Under the pieces are notes generated by a model. The model was not told the origin of the DNA. It did no database searches and saw only the letters and a program-made list of their open reading frames with translations. 64,000 nucleotides of DNA. Origin: Cytophagales bacterium (GTDB lineage: Bacteria; Bacteroidota; Bacteroidia; Cytophagales; Spirosomataceae). This document shows, one piece after another, positions 26,337 to 34,930 of the stretch. The stretch is taken from assembly GCA_004292855.1 (NCBI GenBank), contig RDXN01000048.1:35352-99351 (forward strand). Reading direction: 5' to 3'. Within the stretch, counting starts at the first letter, position 1. Each line of letters starts with the position of its first letter. The translations under genes were made by a program, and so were the position numbers.

Positions 26337-28547
26337 ATGATGCAGGTTGACCAGTTCATACAGGTAACCCTTAAGGAACGATTAAAGGAGATTTTTGGCT
26401 ATAGCCAGTTCCGGGGCGACCAGGAAGCCATTATTCACAATATTCTGGCCGGTCAGAATACATTCGTTATCATGCCCACAGGTGCGGGCAAATCACTCTG
26501 CTACCAGTTGCCCGCCATTGTAAGTGGGGGAACGGCCATCGTGATTTCGCCCCTGATTGCCCTGATGAAAAACCAGGTCGATCAGCTCAACGCCTTTGGC
26601 ATCAACGCCCAGTTTCTGAATTCGACCCTCTCGAAGGCCGAGATGACCAAAGTCAAGAAAGATACCCTCAATGGGAATCTGAAACTGCTCTACATTGCCC
26701 CGGAGTCGTTGACGAAAGAGGAAAATCTGGACTTCCTGAAAAAAGCGAATATCTCGTTCGTGGCCATCGACGAAGCCCACTGTATCTCGGAGTGGGGACA
26801 CGATTTCCGGCCCGAATACCGCAAAATTCGCGGTATCGTCGACAACATCGGCAACCTGCCCGTAATTGCCCTCACGGCTACGGCGACCCCCAAGGTTCAA
26901 CTAGACATCCAGAAGAACCTGCAAATGGAGGACGCCCACATTTACAAGACGTCGTTCAACCGGAAGAACCTGTACTACGAGATTAAGCCAAAGGTCGACG
27001 CCAAAAAGGCCCTCATCAAGTACATCAAGAACAACAAGGGCAAGTCGGGTATCGTGTATTGCCTGAGCCGCAAAACCGTCGAGGACATTGCCGAGTTGCT
27101 GAACGTTAACGACGTGAAGGCGTTGCCCTACCACGCCGGGTTGGACCCCCTCACGCGGATGAACAATCAGGATGCGTTTCTGAACGAGGAGGTCGATGTG
27201 GTTTGTGCTACGATTGCCTTCGGAATGGGGATCGACAAACCCGACGTTCGATTCGTGATCCACTACGACGCACCTAAATCGCTCGAAGGGTATTACCAGG
27301 AAACGGGCCGGTCGGGGCGCGATGGACTGGAGGGTAATTGCGTGATGTTCTACAGCCACGATGATATTGTGAAGCTGGAGAAGTTCAACAAAGACAAACC
27401 CGTTACCGAGCGCGACAACGCCCGACACCTCCTCGGCGAAATGGTGTCGTATGCCAATTTGGGGTCTTGTCGGCGTCGGCAACTGCTGGGGTATTTTGGT
27501 GAGTATGTCGATAAAGACTGCGGTTTTTGCGACAATTGCCTCAAGCCTACACACAAATTTAAGGTACAGGACGAGGTTGTGTTGGCTCTGCAAACGGTGT
27601 TGCAAACCGATCAGCGGTTCGATGTAAATCACCTTTCGCATGTGCTGACGGCCACTGACAACCAGTATATTACGAGCTACGAACACAATCGGCTGGCGGT
27701 GTATGGTAAGGGTAAGGAGTTCAACGAAAGCCCCGAACACTGGTGCTCGCTGATCCGGCAGGTGACAATTTTGGGTTTGCTCGAAAAAGACGTCGACAAT
27801 TACGGCGTGTTGCGGGTGTCGCAGAAGGGGATGAACTACATCGAAGACCCGTACCCGATCACGCTTGCCACCGACCACAACTATGATCAGCAAATTGCCG
27901 ATGGCAAAGCCGACGACGATAAGGACGTGCAACCCTCGAACGGCGGAAACGCCTACGACGAAGAGCTGCTTGGCCTGCTGAAAGCCCTCCGCAAGAAGGT
28001 CGCCAAAGAGAAAGGCCTGCCTCCATACGTTATTTTTCAGGACCCTTCGCTCGAAGAAATGGCCACCACCTACCCCGTCACGCGGGAGGAAATGGCTCAG
28101 ATCAACGGTGTTGGTATGGGGAAGGTACAGAAGTTCGGGCGGCAGTTTATCGACCTGATTACCAAATATGTAGATGATAACGAGATCGAGACGGCGAAAG
28201 ACGTGGTCGTAAAGTCGACCGTCAACAAGTCGAAGATCAAAATTTTTATCATTCAGCAGATCGACCGTAAGGTTGACCTCGACGAGATTGCCGAGGCCAA
28301 AGATCTGACGATGGAAGACTTGGTTGAAGAAATTGAACACATCTGTTACTCCGGCACCCGTCTGACCCTCGATTATTACATTGATCAGATTATTGACGAA
28401 GAGAGGCAGGAAGAGATTTTTGATTATTTCATGGTTGCTGAAACCGACAACATTGCGGTGGCCATGAAACAATTTACAGGCGACGACTTTACTGAACAGG
28501 AGCTTCGCCTGATGAGGATCAAATTCCTGTCGGAAGTAGCGAATTAA
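26337..28547 (+). CDS. recQ: ATP-dependent DNA helicase RecQ
   Basis: 3'-5' helicase for recombination and fork repair. From the ATG at 26337 the protein has 736 residues. Helicase motifs appear in order: MPTGAGKSLCYQLP (Walker A), AIDEAHCISEWGHDFRPEY (DEAH box with the RecQ-specific WGHDFR), TATATP, GIVYCLSRK, GMGIDKPDVRFVIHYD and QETGRSGRDG. The RecQ-Ct zinc site follows (CRRRQLLGYFGE...CGFCDNC). An HRDC domain (about 535-610; DEELLGLLKALRKKVA) and an additional C-terminal helical tail complete it. purD starts 3 bases after the stop, so the two are co-transcribed. Confidence 0.94.
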   Translation: MMQVDQFIQVTLKERLKEIFGYSQFRGDQEAIIHNILAGQNTFVIMPTGAGKSLCYQLPAIVSGGTAIVISPLIALMKNQVDQLNAFGINAQFLNSTLSKAEMTKVKKDTLNGNLKLLYIAPESLTKEENLDFLKKANISFVAIDEAHCISEWGHDFRPEYRKIRGIVDNIGNLPVIALTATATPKVQLDIQKNLQMEDAHIYKTSFNRKNLYYEIKPKVDAKKALIKYIKNNKGKSGIVYCLSRKTVEDIAELLNVNDVKALPYHAGLDPLTRMNNQDAFLNEEVDVVCATIAFGMGIDKPDVRFVIHYDAPKSLEGYYQETGRSGRDGLEGNCVMFYSHDDIVKLEKFNKDKPVTERDNARHLLGEMVSYANLGSCRRRQLLGYFGEYVDKDCGFCDNCLKPTHKFKVQDEVVLALQTVLQTDQRFDVNHLSHVLTATDNQYITSYEHNRLAVYGKGKEFNESPEHWCSLIRQVTILGLLEKDVDNYGVLRVSQKGMNYIEDPYPITLATDHNYDQQIADGKADDDKDVQPSNGGNAYDEELLGLLKALRKKVAKEKGLPPYVIFQDPSLEEMATTYPVTREEMAQINGVGMGKVQKFGRQFIDLITKYVDDNEIETAKDVVVKSTVNKSKIKIFIIQQIDRKVDLDEIAEAKDLTMEDLVEEIEHICYSGTRLTLDYYIDQIIDEERQEEIFDYFMVAETDNIAVAMKQFTGDDFTEQELRLMRIKFLSEVAN

Positions 28548-28550
28548 AAA

Positions 28551-29837
28551 ATGAATATACTAATTCTTGGGTCGGGTGGGCGTGAACACGCATTTGCGTG
28601 GAAATTGAGCCAAAGCCCGCTGTGCGATACGCTGTTTGTTGCCCCCGGAAATGCCGGTACGGCTCAGGTAGCCACAAATTTGCCCCTTGCTTTCACCGAT
28701 TTTGGGGGAATTGCACAGGCCATTCGCGAACACACCATCGACCTGCTGCTGGTTGGCCCGGAAGAGCCATTGGTAAAAGGCGTAGTTGACTATTTGCGCC
28801 AACAACCCGACCTGACCAGGCTCCGCATCGTTGGCCCCGACGCGCAGGGTGCCCAACTCGAAGGCAGCAAAGATTTCTCAAAGGCGTTTATGCAGCGGCA
28901 CGGCATCCCAACGGCTGCTTCGCAAACGTTTACCCTCGATACGCTGAACGAAGGCCTGACTTATCTCGAAACACACGCGCTCCCGATTGTGCTTAAAGCT
29001 GATGGCTTGGCCGCTGGCAAGGGCGTGATTATTGCCGAGACCGTGGCCGAGGCCCAGAGTACCCTTCGCGACATGCTTTCGGCGGGGCGGTTTGGCGAGG
29101 CAGGCCACAAGGTAGTTGTGGAGCAATTTTTGCGCGGTATCGAACTGTCGGTGTTTGTGTTGTCGGACGGGGTTAATTACAAGATTTTGCCCGAAGCCAA
29201 AGATTATAAACGCATTGGCGAAGGCGATACTGGCCCCAATACGGGGGGCATGGGGGCTGTTTCGCCGGTGGTATTTGCCACGGACTCGTTTATGCGTAAG
29301 GTTGAAGACAAGGTGGTGAAACCTACGTTGGCCGGCTTGCAGCAGGAAGGTATTCAGTACGTTGGGTTCATTTTTATTGGGTTGATGAATATGAACGGTT
29401 CGCCGTTCGTTATCGAATACAACGCCCGCATGGGCGACCCCGAAACCGAAGTGGTGTTGCCGCGCATTCAGACTGACCTGGTTGAACTGCTGGTAGCTGC
29501 CGCCGATGGCGAATTGGATAAAGTGCCTATGCAGGTGTCGCCCCAAACGGCGGTGACGACCATGCTGGTGTCGGGCGGATACCCCGATGCCTACGAAAAA
29601 GGAAAAGCAATTACGGGGCTAGACCAACTGGATGAGGTAATGCCGTTCCATGCGGGAACAGTCTCACAAAACGATCTGGTCATAACCAATGGCGGGCGGG
29701 TATTGGCCATTACGGCCATCGCCAACTCGCTCGAAAATGCCGTCAGGAAGTCGCAGGAAGCGGCCCGGGCGGTGCAGTTTGACGGAAAACAGTACCGAAA
29801 AGACATCGGGCTTGACCTGATTCGGTACTCTGATTAA
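28551..29837 (+). CDS. purD: Phosphoribosylamine-glycine ligase
   Basis: Second step of purine synthesis: joins glycine to phosphoribosylamine with ATP. The 428-residue ATP-grasp enzyme has MNILILGSGGREHAFAWKL, LLVGPEEPLVKG, VLKADGLAAGKGV, GPNTGGMGAVSP and EYNARMGDPETEVVLPRI, all diagnostic of PurD. Length and start are standard. It follows recQ with a 3-bp gap and is closed by a long inverted repeat. Confidence 0.96.
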   Translation: MNILILGSGGREHAFAWKLSQSPLCDTLFVAPGNAGTAQVATNLPLAFTDFGGIAQAIREHTIDLLLVGPEEPLVKGVVDYLRQQPDLTRLRIVGPDAQGAQLEGSKDFSKAFMQRHGIPTAASQTFTLDTLNEGLTYLETHALPIVLKADGLAAGKGVIIAETVAEAQSTLRDMLSAGRFGEAGHKVVVEQFLRGIELSVFVLSDGVNYKILPEAKDYKRIGEGDTGPNTGGMGAVSPVVFATDSFMRKVEDKVVKPTLAGLQQEGIQYVGFIFIGLMNMNGSPFVIEYNARMGDPETEVVLPRIQTDLVELLVAAADGELDKVPMQVSPQTAVTTMLVSGGYPDAYEKGKAITGLDQLDEVMPFHAGTVSQNDLVITNGGRVLAITAIANSLENAVRKSQEAARAVQFDGKQYRKDIGLDLIRYSD

Positions 29838-29864
29838 CGAAGTTGTAAAGCAATGAAGTTATAT

Positions 29865-29937
29865 AGTTGTAGAGTTGTAAAGTTGGCTGGCGCATACTCA
29901 TTGCTTTTGCGTCAGCCAACTTTACAACTCTACAACT
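29865..29937 (+). terminator. Long hairpin after purD built from GTTGTA repeats
   Basis: The left arm AGTTGTAGAGTTGTAAAG...GGCTGGCGCA (29865-29894) pairs with TGCGTCAGCCAACTTTAC... (29908-29937) over about 29 bp with a 13-base loop. Extra GTTGTAAAG/CTTTACAAC copies lie on both sides (29851 and 29943). It probably ends the recQ-purD transcript, but no strong T run follows. Confidence 0.6.
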
Positions 29938-29968
29938 CTTCAACTTTACAACTCATAACTATAAAGCT

Positions 29969-31129
29969 ATGAGTTGCAAATCATGTACAACCGGTGGATG
30001 CGGCTCGCGGCCCTCGACCGATGCTACCGGAACAGCGGTGGTGTCGGGATGTGGCAGTAGCGGAGGCTGCTCAACTGGTGGATGTAATAAACTGAACTCG
30101 TTCGACTGGTTGAGCGATATGGCCCAGCCGGGTGCGAAATCAGACGTTGTCGAGGTGAAATTTAAGGGGGGGCGCAAGGAATATTACCGAAACGTTCACC
30201 AACTCGACATCACAACGGGCGACTACGTGGTGGTCGAAATGCCATCGGGTTTCCACATGGGGGCCGTGTCGATGCAGGGCGAACTGGTGCGGCTTCAACT
30301 GAAAAAGAAGAACATCAAGGCCAACGACGACATGAAGGTGATTCACCGGATTGCCAACGCTCGCGACCTCGAAAAGCACGAGCAGGCCATCGCTCGTGAC
30401 CTGCCCACGATGTACCGCGCCCGCGAGGTGATCCGCGAACAGAAACTGAACATGAAGCTGTCGGACGTTGAGTATCAGTCTGATAACACAAAGGCCACGT
30501 TCTTTTATTCGTCGGAGGAGCGGGTCGATTTTCGGGAGTTGATTAAGGCTCTGGCGGGGGAGTTCAAGATCCGGGTCGAGATGCGGCAGATTAGCCTGCG
30601 GCAGGAAGCCGGGCGTTTGGGCGGTATCGGCTCGTGCGGGCGGGAGCTTTGTTGCTCCACCTGGCTCACCGATTTCAAGAACATTACGACATCGGCGGCC
30701 CGGTATCAGAACCTGTCGTTGAACCCGGCCAAACTGTCGGGGCAGTGCGGGCGACTCAAGTGCTGCCTCAACTACGAGCTAGACACCTACGTAGATGCCC
30801 TGCGCGACATCCCGACGATTGAGAAGCCCCTCGAAACCCAAAAGGGACGTGCTTACCTCCAAAAAACCGACATTTTCCGCAAGATCATGTGGTTTGGTTA
30901 CAGTTCCGAAAGCACTTGGCACCCGTTGCCGATCAAGCGGGTTCTGGAAATTGTGGAGTTAAACAAGCAGGGCGTTACCCCCGAATCGTTCGACGTGCTA
31001 ACGCCGATTGGTGTGAAAGAAGTCGTCCCCGTTGCCGAGCTCAACAGTGATCTCGACCAACTCGACAAGAAATACGCCATCAAAACCGGCGGCAAGAAGA
31101 AAAAGAAAAAGCCGACCCGGAAGGGGTAA
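29969..31129 (+). CDS. ricT: RicT/YaaT-type PSP1 domain protein
   Basis: The 386-residue protein has a Cys/Gly-rich head (CKSC, TGGCGS, GCGSSGGCSTGGC within residues 3-39) and a PSP1 core (about 60-330). QISLRQEAGRLGGIGSCGRELCC and SGQCGRLKCCLNYE carry the conserved cysteines. A Lys-rich tail (GGKKKKKKPTRKG) ends it. In Bacillus subtilis RicT is part of an iron-sulfur complex that controls RNase Y; partners RicA and RicF are not seen here, so the Bacteroidota role is open. The Cys-rich head suggests extra metal or cluster binding. Confidence 0.88.
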   Translation: MSCKSCTTGGCGSRPSTDATGTAVVSGCGSSGGCSTGGCNKLNSFDWLSDMAQPGAKSDVVEVKFKGGRKEYYRNVHQLDITTGDYVVVEMPSGFHMGAVSMQGELVRLQLKKKNIKANDDMKVIHRIANARDLEKHEQAIARDLPTMYRAREVIREQKLNMKLSDVEYQSDNTKATFFYSSEERVDFRELIKALAGEFKIRVEMRQISLRQEAGRLGGIGSCGRELCCSTWLTDFKNITTSAARYQNLSLNPAKLSGQCGRLKCCLNYELDTYVDALRDIPTIEKPLETQKGRAYLQKTDIFRKIMWFGYSSESTWHPLPIKRVLEIVELNKQGVTPESFDVLTPIGVKEVVPVAELNSDLDQLDKKYAIKTGGKKKKKKPTRKG

Positions 31130-31193
31130 ACGGCTGGATGAGCATAGTAAAATCGGGCTTTCACGATTGGAGTGGAAGTCCGCTTTTTGCTTA

Positions 31194-31284
31194 TTTTGTC
31201 ATTCCGACGCAGGAGGAATCTAGCGTCCTTGTGATAATGTTGAGAGAAGAAGAGCTAGATTCCTCCTGCGTCGGAATGACAAAA
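31194..31284. repeat. Palindromic MITE-like element, copy 3
   Basis: Perfect 31-bp arms (TTTTGTCATTCCGACGCAGG... and complement) flank a 29-bp centre. Compared with copy 2, C/T and A/C differences appear symmetrically in both arms. A further 17-bp palindrome (ACTGGTATCATACCAGT, 31296-31312) lies just downstream, 90 bases before creD. Confidence 0.85.
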
Positions 31285-31402
31285 ATCACTTACAGACTGG
31301 TATCATACCAGTGGTAAAAAATCTCCAAAAAACTTTTTCCCTTCAACCACTTGCAAATGACATATCGACTCTATTTACTTTGTAATTCAAAGTACTTTAT
31401 AA

Positions 31403-32809
31403 ATGGAAACGCAATCAAACTCCCCCCGGCCACTATCGCTGTTTGAGCAGTTCAACAACTGGCTCCGTACGTCTACAATGCTGAAAATCTTCGTGATTGG
31501 TTTTCTGACTCTTTTGCTTCTAATCCCTACGGCTATGGTCAAAGAGTTGATTCGGGAGCGCGAAACAAACCGCGACGAAGCTGTTCAGGAAGTGAGCGGA
31601 AAGTGGGGTAACGCGCAAACCATTGCGGGGCCGGTGCTGTCGGTCCCGATGCGGTCGGTGCTAACCGACGATAAGGGAAAACAAACGGTGTCGACCTATT
31701 ACGCCAATTTCCTGCCCGATGAACTGGGCATTGATGGGGCTGTGCAGCCCGAACAACGTCACCGGGGCATTTATAACGTGATGTTGTACAACACCCGTCT
31801 GAAACTTAAGGGGCAGTTTCCGAAGCCTGATCTGGAAAAACTGAACACCGGACCTCGGAACGCCGAACCGGATCAACCGCAGTGGGACAAGGCGTTTTTG
31901 TCGCTGGGAATCACCGACATGAAGGGTATCAAAGAAGAGATTCGGTTTCGGATAAACGGTACGGCAGTTCCCGTTAGCCCGGGTATCCCAACGAGCGAGT
32001 GGTTTCCGGTGGGGGTAAGCATTCCGATAGCTCTGAATGCGGGCGCGGGCGGTTTCTCGTTCGACTGCGATTTGAACGTAAACGGCAGCACCGAACTGAG
32101 TTTTGTGCCGCTTGGCAAGGAAACTAACGTGAACCTGACCTCGCTCTGGGCCACGCCGAGCTTCACGGGGGCGTTTTTGCCCGATGGTCGCACCGTAACG
32201 GACAAAGGATTTAAGGCGTCATGGAAGATTTTACAGTATAACCGCAACTTCCCGCAACAGGGGACTGGGGCCTTTTTCGTACAGGTTCCCAACGAGGAGA
32301 CCGAAAAAAGTACGGTGGTTCCGGCTACGAATTTTGGGGTGAAATTGCTGTTGCCCGTTGATGAGTACCAGAAAACGACGCGTTCGGCCAAGTACGCGGT
32401 GATGTTCATTATCATCACGTTTTCGGTGTTTTTCTTTGTCGAAATCCTCAACAAAAAGCGCATTCACCCCATCCAGTATTTGCTGGTTGGCTTCGCCGTT
32501 TGCCTGTTCTACCTGTTGCTGTTGGCCATTTCAGAACACCTGAGCTTCGATTGGGCGTACCTGATTGGGATGATCGTGGTGCTGACGCTGGTCACGTTCT
32601 ATGTACGCTACGTGTTCCAGAACGCCCGGCTGACGGTCCTGTTCAGTGGGGTGTTGGCCTTGCTCTACGGCTTCTTTTACTCGCTGTTGCAATTGGAAGA
32701 TTACTCGCTGTTGCTCGGTACGCTGGGTCTTGTGCTGATTTTGGGCACGGTGATGTACCTGACGCGCAACGTGAATTGGTACAGGGCGTATGAGCCAGCG
32801 AACCCGTAG
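31403..32809 (+). CDS. creD: Inner-membrane protein CreD
   Basis: The 468-residue protein has one N-terminal helix (about 25-48), a large periplasmic beta region (about 50-320; QTIAGPVLSVPM, GIYNVMLYNTRLKLKG, ELSFVPLGKETNVNLTSLW) and about five C-terminal membrane helices (about 330-460). This is the CreD layout. CreD expression is tied to envelope stress and beta-lactam response in enterobacteria and Stenotrophomonas; the sensor genes creB and creC are absent here. The 273-bp leader holds MITE copy 3 and a small palindrome. Confidence 0.9.
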   Translation: METQSNSPRPLSLFEQFNNWLRTSTMLKIFVIGFLTLLLLIPTAMVKELIRERETNRDEAVQEVSGKWGNAQTIAGPVLSVPMRSVLTDDKGKQTVSTYYANFLPDELGIDGAVQPEQRHRGIYNVMLYNTRLKLKGQFPKPDLEKLNTGPRNAEPDQPQWDKAFLSLGITDMKGIKEEIRFRINGTAVPVSPGIPTSEWFPVGVSIPIALNAGAGGFSFDCDLNVNGSTELSFVPLGKETNVNLTSLWATPSFTGAFLPDGRTVTDKGFKASWKILQYNRNFPQQGTGAFFVQVPNEETEKSTVVPATNFGVKLLLPVDEYQKTTRSAKYAVMFIIITFSVFFFVEILNKKRIHPIQYLLVGFAVCLFYLLLLAISEHLSFDWAYLIGMIVVLTLVTFYVRYVFQNARLTVLFSGVLALLYGFFYSLLQLEDYSLLLGTLGLVLILGTVMYLTRNVNWYRAYEPANP

Positions 32810-32865
32810 TTAAGATATCAAACTAGTTTAGTACACTGTAATGGAAATTGTATGTTACTTCAGCG

Positions 32866-33726
32866 TATGACTAAAAAATACGTTGAACTCACCCCGAAGA
32901 GCACCTGGCCAGCAAAGCCGTTGAACTCGAATACTGTGCCCATCTCTCTCATAATCAGGCTGGTATTATCTTAAAAAAACGAACTCAAACTCCACCTCAA
33001 ACGCCAGTGGTGCATCGGAACGGTGAACACAGACTACATTGCCCGCATGGAAAACCTGCTACGGCTTTATGCGCTGCCCTATGATGCCCGCTACCCTGTC
33101 GTCTGTTTCGATGAGCGGCCTTGCTTTCTGATCGACGAGTCCGTCGAAGGTTTAGCCCCCCAACCGGGCCAGGTAGCCAAAGAACACTATGCTTATAGCA
33201 AGCACGGTTCATGCCTAGTCCTGGCCGCTGTGGAACCCTTGACAGGCCAACGGTTGATGGGGGTTTACAGCCAGCGGACACAAAAAGAGTACACTACGTT
33301 CATGCAGGAATTGGCCGCTCCTTACCCGGATGCGGTCAAGATCCAGCTTGTGCAAGACAATTTGAACACGCATAAACCGAACTCATTTTACAGTCAACTT
33401 AATGCTAACGAAGCATTTACGTTGAGTCACCGTTTCGACTGGCATTACACTCCTAAGTCTGCTTCCTGGCTTAACATGATTGAATTGGACCGGGCTGCCG
33501 TCGCAGTTTTCGGCCTTGGCCCGTCAATGTTTGAATCGGCGTATTTCCAGCCAGCTTGAGTTAGAGAAGCAGCCGGGCCGCCGGAGCGGTTTTGACCTGG
33601 GCCACTGCGCGCAACAAACAGGCCATAAAAATCAACTGGCAGTTCAGTGTGAAACAGGCACGGGAAATACTGAACTCGCAATACGTCAAGGTAAACCCCA
33701 TTAACAGTGACTACAAGAAAACTTAA
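32866..33726 (+). pseudogene. IS630-family transposase remnant (frameshifted)
   Basis: The DDE core is readable in one frame from about 33023 to 33485: VCFDERPCFLIDE (first Asp), KIQLVQDNLNTHKP (second Asp) and ASWLNMIE (final Glu). The tail then continues in another frame (FSALARQCLNRRISSQ) and ends with a third segment (INWQFSVKQAREILNSQY to TAA at 33726). The start MTKKYVELTP is at 32866, followed by a frameshift and a large deletion of the helix-turn-helix. At least three lesions make it inactive. No clear terminal inverted repeats were found. It separates creD from the metallopeptidase gene. Confidence 0.85.
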
Positions 33727-34079
33727 ATTACGGTGTAGTAAGCGTTGTAGCTTGCTTTCCAAAGCCGTCTTCGGTTTGGGTTCTTGCATCTTTTGGTGGT
33801 TTAGATGCTACAAAAGTGCAAGAACTTTTTTGTTTAACTGGATAACCTACCCGATGGGGCTTTAGTCATGCGCACAGGCGAATTGTTTCTATTGACATGC
33901 CGCCCCGATGGGGTTATGGCATAAATAGTTTGAGCATCAGTAAAAAATTAAACAAGTCCCACTCCCTCAAACTGTGCGAGACAAAATCGCCTACTTTTTT
34001 GTTATACTTGCAACGGGTACTTGACCCAATCGGTGGTCAATGTGCCCCGACAAACCCGGAACAAATAGACTTTACAACA
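33727..34079. other. Gene-free stretch with paired CCCCGATGGGG boxes
   Basis: Two copies of CCCGATGGGG (33850-33859 and 33904-33913) stand 54 bases apart around TTTCTATTGACATG. This resembles a dispersed Bacteroidota intergenic repeat. No open frame starts convincingly here; the upstream extension of the metallopeptidase frame to 33897 is unlikely to be translated. Confidence 0.5.
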
Positions 34080-34766
34080 ATGGGAGGAGCTTATTTAATT
34101 GGTATCATCGTTCTCGCCGTCAGCGGCCTTGTAAGCTGGCGATTGCGGAGCAAGTTTAACGAATATTCGCAGATTGGCCTGAGCAACGGCCTGAGCGGGG
34201 CCGAAATTGCCGAGCGGATGCTCAATGAAAACGGCATCTACGATGTAAAAGTGCTGTCGGTGGAGGGTATGCTGACCGACCATTATAACCCGCAGGACAA
34301 AACCGTGAACCTGAGTGCCGACGTGTTTTATGGGCGAAGTGTGGCGGCTGCGGCTGTGGCGGCTCACGAGTGCGGACACGCCGTGCAACATAAAGTAGCC
34401 TACGGGCCGTTGCAGTTTCGGTCGGCTATTGTGCCGTTCGTGTCGGTATCGTCGCAATACATGCAGTGGGTGATTTTGGCGGGCGTTCTGCTCATTAACA
34501 CCTCTATTATTCCGCTCACGATTGGCGTGGGTTTGTTTGCCGTAACAACCCTGTTCAGCTTCATCACGCTGCCCGTTGAGTTCGACGCGAGCAAGCGGGC
34601 CTTGGCGTGGGTGCAAACGCGGGGCATCGTAAATCCTCGTGAGTACGACTACGCAAAAGATGCCCTTTGGTGGGCCGCTATGACCTACGTGGTGGCGGCT
34701 ATCGGCTCGCTGGCGACCCTGCTTTATTACGTCACTATTTTAATGGGTGCGCGTAGAAACAACTAA
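34080..34766 (+). CDS. Membrane zinc metallopeptidase (YugP-like, Zn_peptidase_2)
   Basis: The 228-residue protein has an N-terminal helix (MGGAYLIGIIVLAVSGLVSW), a zinc-binding HECGHAVQH (about 98-106) and two or three C-terminal membrane helices. The family's conserved VSVEGMLTDHYNPQ and LSADVFYGRS segments are present, and EFDASKRA lies after the HExxH region. It acts as an integral-membrane protease of unknown target. The ATG at 34080 is preferred because it starts the first helix. A rho-independent terminator follows. Confidence 0.86.
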   Translation: MGGAYLIGIIVLAVSGLVSWRLRSKFNEYSQIGLSNGLSGAEIAERMLNENGIYDVKVLSVEGMLTDHYNPQDKTVNLSADVFYGRSVAAAAVAAHECGHAVQHKVAYGPLQFRSAIVPFVSVSSQYMQWVILAGVLLINTSIIPLTIGVGLFAVTTLFSFITLPVEFDASKRALAWVQTRGIVNPREYDYAKDALWWAAMTYVVAAIGSLATLLYYVTILMGARRNN

Positions 34767-34813
34767 GTAAGTTAATATTTCGTTATAATCTATCGGTTTA
34801 ATAGCCGATTGGT

Positions 34814-34845
34814 AAGTGGCAGGCTTTTTGCATGCCACTTTTTTT
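34814..34845 (+). terminator. Terminator after the metallopeptidase gene
   Basis: The stem AAGTGGCA/TGCCACTT with an 11-base loop is followed by TTTTT, 48 bases past the stop codon. It separates this gene from the DUF1800 operon. Confidence 0.85.
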
Positions 34846-34930
34846 ATATATTGCCCGGTCGTTATTGACAGATGTATGTAGTTTTCTAGGTGCGTTGGAG
34901 CAATATATATCCCCATCGTAACCCATTGAT

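Noticed and set aside
26901..28472. A 523-codon open frame antisense to recQ
   Set aside because: It lies wholly opposite recQ, whose protein has every family motif. The antisense protein has no recognisable domain and long antisense frames are expected with this codon use.
32866..33726. Intact IS630 element
   Set aside because: The transposase needs several frame changes and lacks its N-terminal domain; no terminal inverted repeats were found.
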